This document shows, piece after piece, positions 34,477 through 43,841 of a stretch of 64,000 nt of DNA. The notes beneath the pieces were generated by a model. It was not told where the DNA came from and did not search any database. It worked only from the letters and a program-made list of their open reading frames with translations. The stretch lies in NCBI GenBank assembly GCA_000437395.1, contig FR898184.1:1-64000 (forward strand). Direction: 5' to 3'. The stretch's first letter is position 1, and every line of letters starts with the position of its first letter. This DNA comes from Clostridium sp. CAG:288. Its GTDB lineage: Bacteria; Bacillota_I; Bacilli_A; RFN20; CAG-288. The position numbers and the translations under genes are program-made.

Positions 34477-35040
34477 ATGGCAGAATATAGGAATTCGCTT
34501 AGATCAAAGAGATTAATTAGACAAGCATTTGCAGAATTAATGCAAGAAAAACAAAGCATAGATAAAATTACAGTTAAAGAAATTATCGATAGAGCTGATA
34601 TTTCTAAAAGTACTTTTTATAGTCATTATCAAGATATTTATGCATTATTAGAAGAGTTTGAAGATGAAATATTAGACATGTTAGGCAATGCATTTGACGA
34701 GTATAATGCAGCTAGAAAAATGGCAACAGATATGCCATATATTGACCATGTCTTAAAAAATTTAAAAGAGAATGAATCAACATACAAAATGATTTTAACA
34801 TCAAACTATCCAGTTCAATTTATCGATAAACTAAAATCTTATATAAATGGAAGAATTTTAAAAGATATTAAATTAAACGGATTATCTAGCAATCAAAAAA
34901 TAAAGCTTATGGAAATCGATATGATGACAAATGCATTTGTTCATTTAGTAGTTGATTATATGCGTGGAAAAGTCGATGCAACATTTGCTGAATTAAGTTC
35001 TGTAATAACTTCAGTTTTAAAAAGAGTCGCAATGATATAG
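34477..35040 (+). CDS. TetR-family transcriptional regulator
   Basis: 187 residues. The N-terminal helix-turn-helix is typical (KITVKEIIDRADISKSTFYSHY, with the SKSTFYSHY recognition helix); the C-terminal ligand or dimer domain is of the YfbG/DhaS-like type. GGAGG sits 8 bases before the chosen ATG; the 20 codons upstream are leader sequence. It is divergent from the ABC exporter operon and presumably its repressor, released by a compound the exporter removes. That link is inferred from position and from the palindrome in between. Confidence 0.9.
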   Translation: MAEYRNSLRSKRLIRQAFAELMQEKQSIDKITVKEIIDRADISKSTFYSHYQDIYALLEEFEDEILDMLGNAFDEYNAARKMATDMPYIDHVLKNLKENESTYKMILTSNYPVQFIDKLKSYINGRILKDIKLNGLSSNQKIKLMEIDMMTNAFVHLVVDYMRGKVDATFAELSSVITSVLKRVAMI

Positions 35041-35047
35041 TCAAATA

Positions 35048-35140
35048 AAAAAACACCAATGAGTAGAAAATACTTTTTTATTAAATATCATTTTACTATG
35101 TACATTTTATAATATAGTATCATTCAACATGGTGTTTTTT
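35048..35140. terminator. Long-loop bidirectional terminator between TetR and HD genes
   Basis: AAAAAACACCA(A)TG at 35048..35061 pairs with CATGGTGTTTTTT at 35128..35140, with a loop of about 66 bases. Each side ends in a T run on its own strand, so it can serve both converging genes. The large loop is unusual. Confidence 0.55.
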
Positions 35141-35146
35141 TATTAT

Positions 35147-35827
35147 TTAAATTACGCTTAAATCGTTAATAATTAGTCTAAACTCTAATCCTAATTTCTT
35201 TGCTGCTTTTTTGCAAAGGATCATTCTTTCCAAGAATATTTCAAAGTAATCCATAACCGAACATATTTCTGTATCGATTACTATCTTTAACGTGAAAGTT
35301 TTAGCCTCAGTATCCAAATTTACAGAGTTTTGAACAGCAGCAAAATTTACTCTATCGTGAATGTCAAATGTAGTTCTATCTTTATTAGTTACCCTTGAAC
35401 GTCTAACATCTGTTTTATCAGCTAAAATTAATGCTGCTGTAATAGCATTGACAGGATAAGCAGTTGAATCATCGTGATTACCTATAGCTGTAACGATTGT
35501 AGCTATATCTTCTACCATCATGCCTAAATTATCCAAAATTCTAAATGCCATAACAGCACCTGTTTGAGCGTGATCATTTCTATTAACTACGTTTCCGATA
35601 TCGTGCATATATGCAGCAATCTGACCTAAATTTATTTCTCTTTTAGAATAACCTAGTTTTGTTAATAAGTCTTTAACAACATTTACACATATTGTAACAT
35701 GTCCAAATGAGTGTTCTGTAAACCCCATTGCCGATAAAGACGCATTTGCTTGAGTAATATAAGTATTAATTTCTTTGTTGTTCTTAATTTCATCAAATGG
35801 AATAATTAATTCTTCTTTTTCTGTCAT
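35147..35827 (-). CDS. HD-domain phosphohydrolase
   Basis: 226 residues. The HD metal site is visible as HSFGHVTICVNVV, then AAYMHDIGNVVNRNDHAQTG and GNHDD, matching the HD superfamily of metal-dependent phosphohydrolases. The C-terminal 70 residues form a small beta-rich domain. The substrate (a nucleotide or second messenger) is not evident. The ATG of MTEKEE has AAGG 9 bases upstream; the ATG three codons earlier overlaps that site. Single gene. Confidence 0.82.
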   Translation of the reverse strand: MTEKEELIIPFDEIKNNKEINTYITQANASLSAMGFTEHSFGHVTICVNVVKDLLTKLGYSKREINLGQIAAYMHDIGNVVNRNDHAQTGAVMAFRILDNLGMMVEDIATIVTAIGNHDDSTAYPVNAITAALILADKTDVRRSRVTNKDRTTFDIHDRVNFAAVQNSVNLDTEAKTFTLKIVIDTEICSVMDYFEIFLERMILCKKAAKKLGLEFRLIINDLSVI

Positions 35828-35915
35828 GGTATTCATCCTTTCGTTTTAATTATATCATTATTTTTCCTCGTTTAAATAAAAGTCCTTTAAATATTTCTAT
35901 TTAAGCAACATAATA

Positions 35916-37838
35916 TTAATCTTCATCATATAATGACAATTCATCAATTAATGATTCATATTCTTTTTCAAGTGAGCTTATTTCCTGACTGAGTTCGTTC
36001 ATTTTTTGGCTATTTTGATAATATTCAGGTAAGTCTAAATAAGAGTGCTTTACACTCAAATCTCTTTCAAGTCTTGCAAGTTTTTCTTCAATTTTATTTT
36101 TAGCCAACTTTGGTCTAGGTTTATTAATCTTTTTCTTTTCAGTCTTAACTTGAGCTTTGTACTTTTCGCGTTCTAGTTGTTCTTCAAGAGCTTTTTGATT
36201 ACTAATCTCTTCATTTTCTTTATTAACTAAAGGATCTAAAACGTCAACTTTAAATTCTGAATATGTTCCACTGGCATAATATAAAGTTTTATGATTGTGG
36301 AAGAATATTAATTTATTAGTTACTTTATCGACGAAATAACGATCGTGTGATACTACAAGAAGTGTTCCTTTATAATCGTTTAAAGCTTCAATTAACTCTT
36401 CTTTTGTCATCATATCTAAATGGTTCGTTGGTTCATCTAAGATCAAAACATCATAGTGACGTAAAACCATTTCAGCAATAACAACTCGCATTCTTTCACC
36501 ACCAGAAAGATTATCTATTACTTTTTCATTAACTTCATCATAAGAAAAAGCATATCTTCCTAAATGGTTGTATATTTCTTGATTAGACATTTCTGGATAC
36601 ATATCTCTAAAATATTCAAAAATAGTTTGAGGACTACGTAGATTAATACCATCTTGTCTTAAATAACCTATATTTAAATCTGTTAAAAACTCACATTCAC
36701 CACTCAATGGTCTAAGCTCACCTTTTATTGTTTTTATAAATGTTGTTTTGCCAGATCCATTAGGTCCTAAAATTGCAAGTTTATCCCCTCCTTCAATTAA
36801 CAAATTAATATTGCTAACTAAAGGTTCATCATAGCCAACCGTCATATTTTCGATAGAAATTAATTTTTTACCTTTGCGAATTTCACCAGTGATATTCATA
36901 CTAATTTTATTCTTAGTCTCTTTTGGTGCTTCAATGGCATTTTGTTTTAAACGCGCTAATTTCTTTTCTCTATCATGAGCTCTTGAAACAAAACGTGGTT
37001 TAGGCATGTAGTATGTAATAAACCATTCTAGTTTTTTCATTTCAGCTTGTTGATGTTTATATGCTTTTAACTGTTGCTCATATCTTTCTTTCTTCAAGAC
37101 AGCATATTTTTCATAATCGCCGATATAAGTTTCAATCTTATGTTGATCTAATTCAATGATTTTATTAGCTAAAGCATTTATAAAATAACGGTCGTGAGAG
37201 ACAAAAAAGACAGATCCCGGATATGTCTTTAAATAAGACTCTAGCCATTCTATTGTATCGATATCTAGATGGTTAGTTGGTTCATCCAATAGCAATAAAT
37301 CTGGTTTCATTAAAAGAATTTTGGCAAAAGCCATTTTCATTCTTTCACCACCACTAAAAGTTGATATTGGTCTATCAAAATCTTTTTTATCAAAACCAAA
37401 TTTGCCTAACATCATATCGATTTTGTAATGATAGTCATAGCCACCAAGTTCTGAAAACTTAGTTTCTAATTTTGAATATGTTTCTAATAGCTCTTGATTA
37501 TCGTATTCAGTTTCTAACCTATGACACATAGCTTGTAAGTCTTTACCTATCTTTTCTAAATCAGCAAAGACAGATGAAGCTTCTTCATACAATGTATTTC
37601 CTAAATCGGAAATAACACTTTGTGATAAATATCCAATAGTGAAACCTTTTCCAATGACAACCTTGCCAGAATCAGTCTCTAACTCACCAGTTATCATTTT
37701 AATAATTGTAGATTTACCTGCTCCATTAGGACCGATTAAAGCTATTCTTTCTTTTTCATTTATCTCAAAAGAAACTGGAGAAAATAAAGGAACTCCATTA
37801 TATTCTTTTACAGCATTTTGTACTTGAACTATAATCAT
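35916..37838 (-). CDS. ABC-F family ATPase
   Basis: 640 residues with two ABC cassettes and no membrane segments. Walker A GPNGAGKSTI and GPNGSGKTTF, signatures TFSGGERMKMAFAK and LSGGERMRVVIAE, and an inter-domain linker rich in Lys and Arg (KPRFVSRAHDREKKLARLK), then a C-terminal coiled coil of about 100 residues. This is the YdiF/Uup branch of ABC-F proteins, which act on ribosomes or in RNA surveillance; some relatives give antibiotic resistance. Its ATG overlaps the stop of the trkA-like gene by 4 bases, so it belongs to the potassium operon. Confidence 0.92.
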   Translation of the reverse strand: MIIVQVQNAVKEYNGVPLFSPVSFEINEKERIALIGPNGAGKSTIIKMITGELETDSGKVVIGKGFTIGYLSQSVISDLGNTLYEEASSVFADLEKIGKDLQAMCHRLETEYDNQELLETYSKLETKFSELGGYDYHYKIDMMLGKFGFDKKDFDRPISTFSGGERMKMAFAKILLMKPDLLLLDEPTNHLDIDTIEWLESYLKTYPGSVFFVSHDRYFINALANKIIELDQHKIETYIGDYEKYAVLKKERYEQQLKAYKHQQAEMKKLEWFITYYMPKPRFVSRAHDREKKLARLKQNAIEAPKETKNKISMNITGEIRKGKKLISIENMTVGYDEPLVSNINLLIEGGDKLAILGPNGSGKTTFIKTIKGELRPLSGECEFLTDLNIGYLRQDGINLRSPQTIFEYFRDMYPEMSNQEIYNHLGRYAFSYDEVNEKVIDNLSGGERMRVVIAEMVLRHYDVLILDEPTNHLDMMTKEELIEALNDYKGTLLVVSHDRYFVDKVTNKLIFFHNHKTLYYASGTYSEFKVDVLDPLVNKENEEISNQKALEEQLEREKYKAQVKTEKKKINKPRPKLAKNKIEEKLARLERDLSVKHSYLDLPEYYQNSQKMNELSQEISSLEKEYESLIDELSLYDED

Positions 37839-38497
37839 TTTGTCTGTGCAAAAAGGTCAATAGCATCTTGTTGTTGCTTTGAACTAGAGATTACTAACAC
37901 CTTATCTCCTGGATAAAGTACTGTTGAACCACGTGGAACTATAACATCATTTTCACGCATTACAGCACCAATTGAAATACCTGATGGCAAATTAATAACA
38001 GCTAATGATTTATCAGCCATAATTGAGTTTTTTTCTATAGTAATAGTTGTAATTGCTAACGCTTCAAACTCAGTAACTATCGATCTAGCTATACCTTCTA
38101 ATACAGAGGCCTTTTCAATGTATTTTGAAATCATATATGTTGCACTAATAGCTGTGTCAACTCCCATCATTCTAAAATATTGAACGTTACGTGGGTCGGA
38201 AACACTAGCGACAGTTTTCTTGACACTAAATACACTCTTAGCAATTTGGCATAAAGCTAAGTTATCAGCATCATTTGGAAGAAGAGCAACTAAAACATCA
38301 AAGTTCTCAATTTGTGCTTCTTCTAAGACAAACTTACTAGTTGGATCATTAATTATAACGTCAACTTTATGCTTTTTGGCTAAATATGTGCCATAACTTA
38401 AACTATCATTAATTACTACTAATTTATGATGTTCTTTCTTAAACATCTCAATAAGGAAGTCTGCCTTACTTTGGCCACCAGCAATGACTATTTTCAT
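37835..38497 (-). CDS. TrkA/KtrA-type potassium regulator with RCK_N and RCK_C
   Basis: 220 residues: an N-terminal Rossmann-type RCK domain followed by a C-terminal TrkA_C domain (ITIEKNSIMADKSLAVINLP to the end). The glycine loop is degenerate, AGGQSKAD in place of GxGxxG, so nucleotide binding may be altered. Second of two adjacent RCK proteins in the same operon, upstream of the ABC-F gene. It gates the TrkH/KtrB-type channel encoded two genes earlier. Confidence 0.85.
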   Translation of the reverse strand: MKIVIAGGQSKADFLIEMFKKEHHKLVVINDSLSYGTYLAKKHKVDVIINDPTSKFVLEEAQIENFDVLVALLPNDADNLALCQIAKSVFSVKKTVASVSDPRNVQYFRMMGVDTAISATYMISKYIEKASVLEGIARSIVTEFEALAITTITIEKNSIMADKSLAVINLPSGISIGAVMRENDVIVPRGSTVLYPGDKVLVISSSKQQQDAIDLFAQTK

Positions 38498-38501
38498 AGT
38501 T

Positions 38502-38936
38502 TTATTCTCCTTCCTTATTATAATCTTTAACTATATCAAAGAATTTACCAGCTGTTAAAAGTGATGGATAAATAATCTTTATTCCAGAATTATCTAATAA
38601 AACATGCTTTTCTACATCGTAAATTCTAGCTATAACCAAATCAACTCCAATAATCTTTTTAATATATTGAGCAGCAAATGAATTGACATTGTCTGAATTT
38701 GTAGCTACTAAAACAAGATAAGCAGATTTAGAAATTTGATGACTTAAAAAATCGGTATCACAAGCATCACCAACTTGTTTGAAGCCAGAATAATCTGGTG
38801 GTAAGTTGCGGAATGCATCTTCTTTAACATCAATAACATAAACGTCAAAATTTAACTTTGACATTGCCCCAGCAATGTATGCACCCATACTAGAGCAACC
38901 TATAACATAAACAATTCTTCTTGATCTTAATAGCAT
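38502..38936 (-). CDS. Short TrkA-type RCK_N protein
   Basis: 144 residues, an RCK_N domain only, lacking the C-terminal TrkA_C domain. YVIGCSSMGAYIAG is a degenerate dinucleotide-binding loop (GCSSMG), with YVIDVKEDAF holding the acidic residue at the end of the second strand. It starts 4 bases after trkH and ends 4 bases before the longer RCK protein. The pair recalls the CeoB/CeoC arrangement. A hetero-octameric gating ring of the two is likely but not shown. Confidence 0.82.
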   Translation of the reverse strand: MLLRSRRIVYVIGCSSMGAYIAGAMSKLNFDVYVIDVKEDAFRNLPPDYSGFKQVGDACDTDFLSHQISKSAYLVLVATNSDNVNSFAAQYIKKIIGVDLVIARIYDVEKHVLLDNSGIKIIYPSLLTAGKFFDIVKDYNKEGE

Positions 38937-38940
38937 AAAA

Positions 38941-40479
38941 TTACTCCTTTCTACGAGATTTAAAAGTTAATATTTTTGATATTGGAGTTCTAATAGAATA
39001 AATAATTCCATAGAAAACAACAAATACTTCTAATCTGCCTATGAGCATAATCAATGCGCTAAAATAAAATATAAAGGCTGGTGAATTAGCTGTAATTCCA
39101 CCCATTGACATACCAACCGTTCCTAATATCGAAGCGACTTCAAATATAGATTCTACAAAAGGAATACCTGCAAAGCAATATACTAAAACAGATATAAAAT
39201 AAATTGCAATCCAAGTTACTAGGAACAAATTGTTCTCCTGTAACGTTTCGTTTGTGATATAAGTTTCCTCATCCAATTGATATACACGATAATAGTGGAC
39301 AGTTTTAGTTTTCATCAAAGAATCTTTCATTTTGATATATATAGATTTAATCATTAAATTTAATCTATATATTTTTAAGCCACCAGCAGTGGAGTTTGTT
39401 TGACCACCAATAAGCATACAAAGCGTTAATATAAACAAGAAAGAACTCGCTGTTGAAGGTGAAATTTTAACTGTTTGAAACCCAGTTGTTGATAATGCTG
39501 AAATAACGTGGAAAGCACTAATTAAAAATGAATCACCTATAGAGTATTTATCATATGCGCAGAATAATCCAATAGCTGCTAAAGGAATAACAACAGCATA
39601 AAAAGCATACATAAATTTGTTTTCACAATACATAAAGAAGTTTTTAAACTTCCCTTTAAATAAAAATACGTGTGCTAAGAAGTTTGTTGATCCACAAAGC
39701 ATTAAAACCATTGAAACAATTTCTATAGAACGTGAATTATAAAAGCCAATGCTATCAGCTTTATTTGAAAATCCTCCTGTAGCAACAGCAGCAATTGAAT
39801 GGACAATAGCATCAAATACTGGCATACCACAGATTACATAAGCTATAACACCTGAAATTATAAATCCTAAATAAATTAATAAAATAGCACGGGAACTCTT
39901 TAATAGATTTGGCATAAATCTGTCATAGTGTCCTTCAGATGCATATAACTTCATTCCATATCTATCAGAAAGAGCTGATATCATAACCAATACTAATCCA
40001 ATACCACCAACTAAATGAGTTAGACTTCTTAAGATGAAAAAAATATGTGGGAAATTATCAAAATCAGAAACAATGCTTAACCCACACGTTGTAATTCCTG
40101 ATGCAGATTCAAATATTGCCTGGGAAAAAGTTAAAAGTCCTGAAGTAGCAAATGGTATAGCACACATAACAATAGCTAATATCCAACATAAGACTACAAT
40201 ACATGCATCTTGGTGTGTAGCTAATTGAGCGTGCTTGCGTTTATAAATATATCTAAAAAATGGTATACATCCTATAATTATATTTAATAAACCTACAATC
40301 AAAAAATGTATAAAGTATTTAGCTTCACTTGGATAAAATATTAAAGTAATCAATGGGACTAAAAGCATTATACCTACAACGATCATAAAGAAGCCAGCAT
40401 AACCTAAAGTCAATCTCCAACCTTTAACTACTGGCTTATCGTTTCCATCTACTTCTAATGAATCAATAAAGTTTTCCAT
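38941..40479 (-). CDS. trkH: TrkH/KtrB-type potassium transporter
   Basis: 512 residues with ten to twelve hydrophobic segments and four pore loops carrying the selectivity glycines (SASGITTCGLS, IAAVATGGFS, SALSTTGFQT, ASILGTVGMS). It admits K+ (or Na+/K+) and is controlled by the two RCK proteins downstream. I choose the ATG of MENFIDSLE; the frame extends seven codons upstream to a TTG without support. No ribosome binding site precedes the ATG; a TATAAT ends 9 bases before it, so the mRNA may be almost leaderless. Confidence 0.9.
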   Translation of the reverse strand: MENFIDSLEVDGNDKPVVKGWRLTLGYAGFFMIVVGIMLLVPLITLIFYPSEAKYFIHFLIVGLLNIIIGCIPFFRYIYKRKHAQLATHQDACIVVLCWILAIVMCAIPFATSGLLTFSQAIFESASGITTCGLSIVSDFDNFPHIFFILRSLTHLVGGIGLVLVMISALSDRYGMKLYASEGHYDRFMPNLLKSSRAILLIYLGFIISGVIAYVICGMPVFDAIVHSIAAVATGGFSNKADSIGFYNSRSIEIVSMVLMLCGSTNFLAHVFLFKGKFKNFFMYCENKFMYAFYAVVIPLAAIGLFCAYDKYSIGDSFLISAFHVISALSTTGFQTVKISPSTASSFLFILTLCMLIGGQTNSTAGGLKIYRLNLMIKSIYIKMKDSLMKTKTVHYYRVYQLDEETYITNETLQENNLFLVTWIAIYFISVLVYCFAGIPFVESIFEVASILGTVGMSMGGITANSPAFIFYFSALIMLIGRLEVFVVFYGIIYSIRTPISKILTFKSRRKE

Positions 40480-40488
40480 ATTGATTGA

Positions 40489-40494
40489 ATTATA
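40489..40494 (-). promoter_or_regulatory. -10 box directly before trkH
   Basis: TATAAT (within TTGTATAAT) ends 9 bases before the trkH ATG, which would place the transcript start only about 2-4 bases ahead of the start codon. No clear -35 box is seen. Confidence 0.45.
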
Positions 40495-40539
40495 CAACAA
40501 ATAAAAAGAAAATTATATATAAATAGCTTTTTCAATTTC

Positions 40540-40577
40540 AAAAAAAAAGTAGGTTCATAGCACAACCCTATGAACCT
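40540..40577 (-). terminator. Terminator behind the ABC importer operon
   Basis: Perfect 10-bp stem AGGTTCATAG / CTATGAACCT with a 7-base loop, followed on the minus strand by nine T residues after two bases. It separates the importer operon from trkH. Confidence 0.85.
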
Positions 40578-40738
40578 TTCTAACTAATCGTATTCTCTTT
40601 AAATTGTTAGAATCAATTTTTTAAACAAAGCTTTATGACAACAAGCATTTTTGTTTAACTAATATTACAATAGATATTATATTTAATCAATGATATTACC
40701 ATTTTTTATTGTTTGTAATTATTTTTTTACAAGTTAAA

Positions 40739-40766
40739 AGCTATTAAGATTTTACTCCTAATAGCT
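40739..40766 (-). terminator. Weaker hairpin directly after the importer ATPase gene
   Basis: Stem AGCTATTA / TAATAGCT with a 12-base loop, followed by a short T-rich stretch on the minus strand, 8 bases past the stop codon. Confidence 0.5.
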
Positions 40767-40773
40767 TATTTTA

Positions 40774-41886
40774 TTAATCGACTAAATCTAATTTACCATC
40801 AACAAGTCTATTTGTGCTTGCTTTATCAAATAAGATAATACTATTTCCTTTAAAGTTAATATGAATATCTTCATCAACTTTATAGTCAATAATACCGAAT
40901 ACAACAGAAGTTAAGATGTCTTGACCAACATTAACTTTAACAGTTGTTTCCATACCTGCTGGTAATGTTGAATAAACTTTTGCAGCTAAACCTTTATCGC
41001 TTATTTCAACGAATTCAGGTCTAATACCTAAAACGACATCTTCACTTGGTAATTCAAATGGTTCATTAGCTGTAAATCTTGTTACAACATTATGGAATCT
41101 GACTTCATATGTTAATTCATCAATTTGTTGAACCTTAGCTGGAATGAAGTTCATAGCTGGGTTACCAACGAAATCGGCAACAAATAAATTGTTTGGATTC
41201 GAATAAACATAAAGTGGTGGAGCATATTGTTGTAAAAGTCCATTTTTCATCAAACAAACTTCAGTAGCAAGTGTCATAGCTTCAAGTTGATCGTGTGTAA
41301 CATAAACGAAAGTTGAGTTAGTTTCTGTATGGAGACGTTTTAACTCAGTTCTCATTTCAAGACGTAACTTAGCATCTAAGTTTGAAAGTGGTTCATCCAT
41401 AAAGAGAACTTTTGGATTTGGTGCTAATGTTCTAGCAATAGCAACACGTTGTTGTTGACCACCTGATAATTCACTTGGATATCTTCCAACAAATTCTTCA
41501 ATTTTTAACATCTTGAGTAATTCGTCAACACGTTCTTTAATTTGTTCCTTTTTCCACTTTAAGTTTTCAAGACCGAATGCAATGTTTTGATAAACAGTCA
41601 TATGTGGCCACAAAGCATAGTTTTGGAATAAGAAACCAACATTTCTTTTAGCTGGTGAAATATTGATACCTTTTTCAGAATCAAATACTGTTACACCATC
41701 AATGATAATTTGTCCAGATGTTGGAGTTTCAAGTCCAGCAATCATACGAAGAGTTGTAGTTTTACCACAACCAGATGGGCCAAGTAAAGTAACGAATCCA
41801 CGATCTTTAATGACCATGTTCAAATTATCTACACCGACAAATTTTCCCCATCTCTTTGTAACATTTTTTAAAATAATCTCTGGCAT
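40774..41886 (-). CDS. ABC importer ATP-binding protein (MsmK/PotA type)
   Basis: 370 residues. Walker A GPSGCGKTTT, signature LSGGQQQRVAIART, Walker B KVLFMDEPLSNLDA, then two TOBE-type C-terminal modules (VVLGIRPEFVEI). The long regulatory tail and the NFIPAKV junction resemble sugar or glycerophosphate importers more than iron importers, while the permease is of the FbpB kind. The substrate is therefore open: iron, phosphonate or a sugar phosphate. Four bases after the permease gene; GGAGG before the ATG. Confidence 0.9.
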   Translation of the reverse strand: MPEIILKNVTKRWGKFVGVDNLNMVIKDRGFVTLLGPSGCGKTTTLRMIAGLETPTSGQIIIDGVTVFDSEKGINISPAKRNVGFLFQNYALWPHMTVYQNIAFGLENLKWKKEQIKERVDELLKMLKIEEFVGRYPSELSGGQQQRVAIARTLAPNPKVLFMDEPLSNLDAKLRLEMRTELKRLHTETNSTFVYVTHDQLEAMTLATEVCLMKNGLLQQYAPPLYVYSNPNNLFVADFVGNPAMNFIPAKVQQIDELTYEVRFHNVVTRFTANEPFELPSEDVVLGIRPEFVEISDKGLAAKVYSTLPAGMETTVKVNVGQDILTSVVFGIIDYKVDEDIHINFKGNSIILFDKASTNRLVDGKLDLVD

Positions 41887-41890
41887 ATTT

Positions 41891-43765
41891 TTAACCTCCT
41901 ACACCTTTATCAATAGATGCACCTGTTAACTTGTTTACAACTAAGTTAATAACTAATACTGAGACAATGATAATTAAGTTAATACCATTACTGATTTGGA
42001 CACAGTCATATTTTTCGTAGTTTTGTAATACGGCTGTTAAAATTGTACTTGAACCTGTTAATAAAACGAACAATGTCAATTCACGCATACAGGAAACGAA
42101 TGGTAATAAGTAACCTGAAATAAAGCTAGATTTTTGAATTGGGAATAAAACCCTAACCATACGTTTCCACCATGGTACTCCAACAATAATGGCTGCTTCT
42201 TCAATTTCATTTGATAATTGAAGCATAGCATTTGTACCTGATTTAGATGCGAATGGTAAGAATTTAATAGAACCAACGACAATCAATAATAATAGCGAGC
42301 CATTTAAGAAACTTAATGCCTTTGTGTAAGACATAATTAAATAGATAGTTGCAAATGACATTGCTGGAATTAAGTATGGTAAGAAGGCTAAGTTACTTAC
42401 GTAGTTTGCAAGTCTGCTACCACGTTTTTTAGCAACACCATAACCAACCAAGATACCAAATGTACCAGCGATTAAAGCACAAATAATAGAAATTAATAAT
42501 GAGTTACCAAATGCTCTCCAAATTTCCTTATTTCTAAGAATACCAACAGATCCTGTGATATAAGCGTTAGTTTGTTCGCTCGTAATCCAATAATAAAGTG
42601 TAAATGTTGAATAATCACCAGATACTTCTAAGAATGATTCTAATGCGAAAGAAACAAGTGGAATAATTGCAAAGAAAGCTGCATAGAAAACGACAATTGT
42701 CGTAATAATCGGTTTACCTACTTTGCCTAATTTTACAAGTGAAACTTGTGAAGATTTACCAGTGACGGTTGTGAATGATCTTCTTGAGTTTGTAACAAAT
42801 TGGTTGACCATTAAGATAAGAATACTAAATAGCATTAATACCGTAGCCATAACGTAACCTTGTCCTTTATATTGAGAACCATTAATTAAGCTCTTCATTT
42901 GTAAAGACAAAGTCATAAAGCCTGATTTTGTTCCTAAGAAAGCTGGAACTGTGTAACTACTTACCGAACTTGCAAATACCAACAAGACTGTTGAAAGAAG
43001 TGCTGGCATAACGATTGGTAATGTAATTCTTCTTAAAATCTTAAATCTTGTGGCTTTTAAAATAGTTGCTGCTTCTTCTAAGTTAGCATCCATATTACGT
43101 AAGATACCACCGATTAAGATATAAGCAAATGGTGCATAGTGAATACCTAAGCAGATTGCACATGGCCAGAAGCCATAAACCATTCCACCAGGTACTGCTA
43201 TACGAGTAAGTGATTGAAGCATACCAATCTGTGCTTGAGCACCAACCAAGTTGACATTGTTTTTGAAGAAGTTTTCCCAGAACATAGCAATTGACCATGA
43301 TGGCATGATATATGGGAAAACAAATACTGTAGAAATAAATTTTTTAGCTGGGAAGTCGGATCTTGTTATTAACCAAGCAATTCCGCCACCAATAATTAAA
43401 GAAATAAGACACGCTACTAAAGCCATTCCAACTGAGTTGACTAAAGGCTTATAGAACGTTGTTACTGCATAGTTATATTTGCTTTGGAAGAATATACTAT
43501 ACCAGTGATTTAAGGTTAGAGATCCAACTGCTACTCCTAAACGTCTTGCCTCACCTTGGTGAACAAGAACAGTATTATATAAAAGGAATACAAGTGGAAT
43601 AACAACTGTTAACGTAAGAAGAATGGCAAATATTATCAAAATTATATTTGATGGTTTTGAGAAATAGCTCTTTAAGAAATTTAGAAACTTTGCAAAGCCT
43701 TTCAATTCACCTTTTTCGCCATTATCAGGAGTCTTATTTTCGTTTATAGATATTGTATCACTCAT
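41891..43765 (-). CDS. Fused ABC importer permease (FbpB/AfuB type)
   Basis: 624 residues, two permease domains in one chain. About twelve membrane segments, with two EAA-type loops: EEAATILKATRFKILRRITL near residue 230 and EEAAIIVGVPWWKRMVRVLF near residue 535. This double layout is typical of ferric-iron and hexose-phosphate/phosphonate importers. Middle gene of the operon; AAGGAG lies 5 bases upstream. An intact permease and ATPase stand next to a frameshifted binding protein. Confidence 0.92.
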   Translation of the reverse strand: MSDTISINENKTPDNGEKGELKGFAKFLNFLKSYFSKPSNIILIIFAILLTLTVVIPLVFLLYNTVLVHQGEARRLGVAVGSLTLNHWYSIFFQSKYNYAVTTFYKPLVNSVGMALVACLISLIIGGGIAWLITRSDFPAKKFISTVFVFPYIMPSWSIAMFWENFFKNNVNLVGAQAQIGMLQSLTRIAVPGGMVYGFWPCAICLGIHYAPFAYILIGGILRNMDANLEEAATILKATRFKILRRITLPIVMPALLSTVLLVFASSVSSYTVPAFLGTKSGFMTLSLQMKSLINGSQYKGQGYVMATVLMLFSILILMVNQFVTNSRRSFTTVTGKSSQVSLVKLGKVGKPIITTIVVFYAAFFAIIPLVSFALESFLEVSGDYSTFTLYYWITSEQTNAYITGSVGILRNKEIWRAFGNSLLISIICALIAGTFGILVGYGVAKKRGSRLANYVSNLAFLPYLIPAMSFATIYLIMSYTKALSFLNGSLLLLIVVGSIKFLPFASKSGTNAMLQLSNEIEEAAIIVGVPWWKRMVRVLFPIQKSSFISGYLLPFVSCMRELTLFVLLTGSSTILTAVLQNYEKYDCVQISNGINLIIIVSVLVINLVVNKLTGASIDKGVGG

Positions 43766-43789
43766 TTTTTGCTCCTTATTTCATATAAA

Positions 43790-43816
43790 GTGGTGCAACT
43801 ATAAAAGCTGCACCAC
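43790..43816 (-). promoter_or_regulatory. Intergenic hairpin between binding protein and permease genes
   Basis: Perfect 8-bp stem GTGGTGCA / TGCACCAC with an 11-base loop and no proper T run. Such hairpins behind binding-protein genes often shield the upstream mRNA and give the binding protein higher expression than the membrane parts. Confidence 0.6.
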
Positions 43817-43841
43817 AAGTTTAAATTAAATTCTTATTAAT

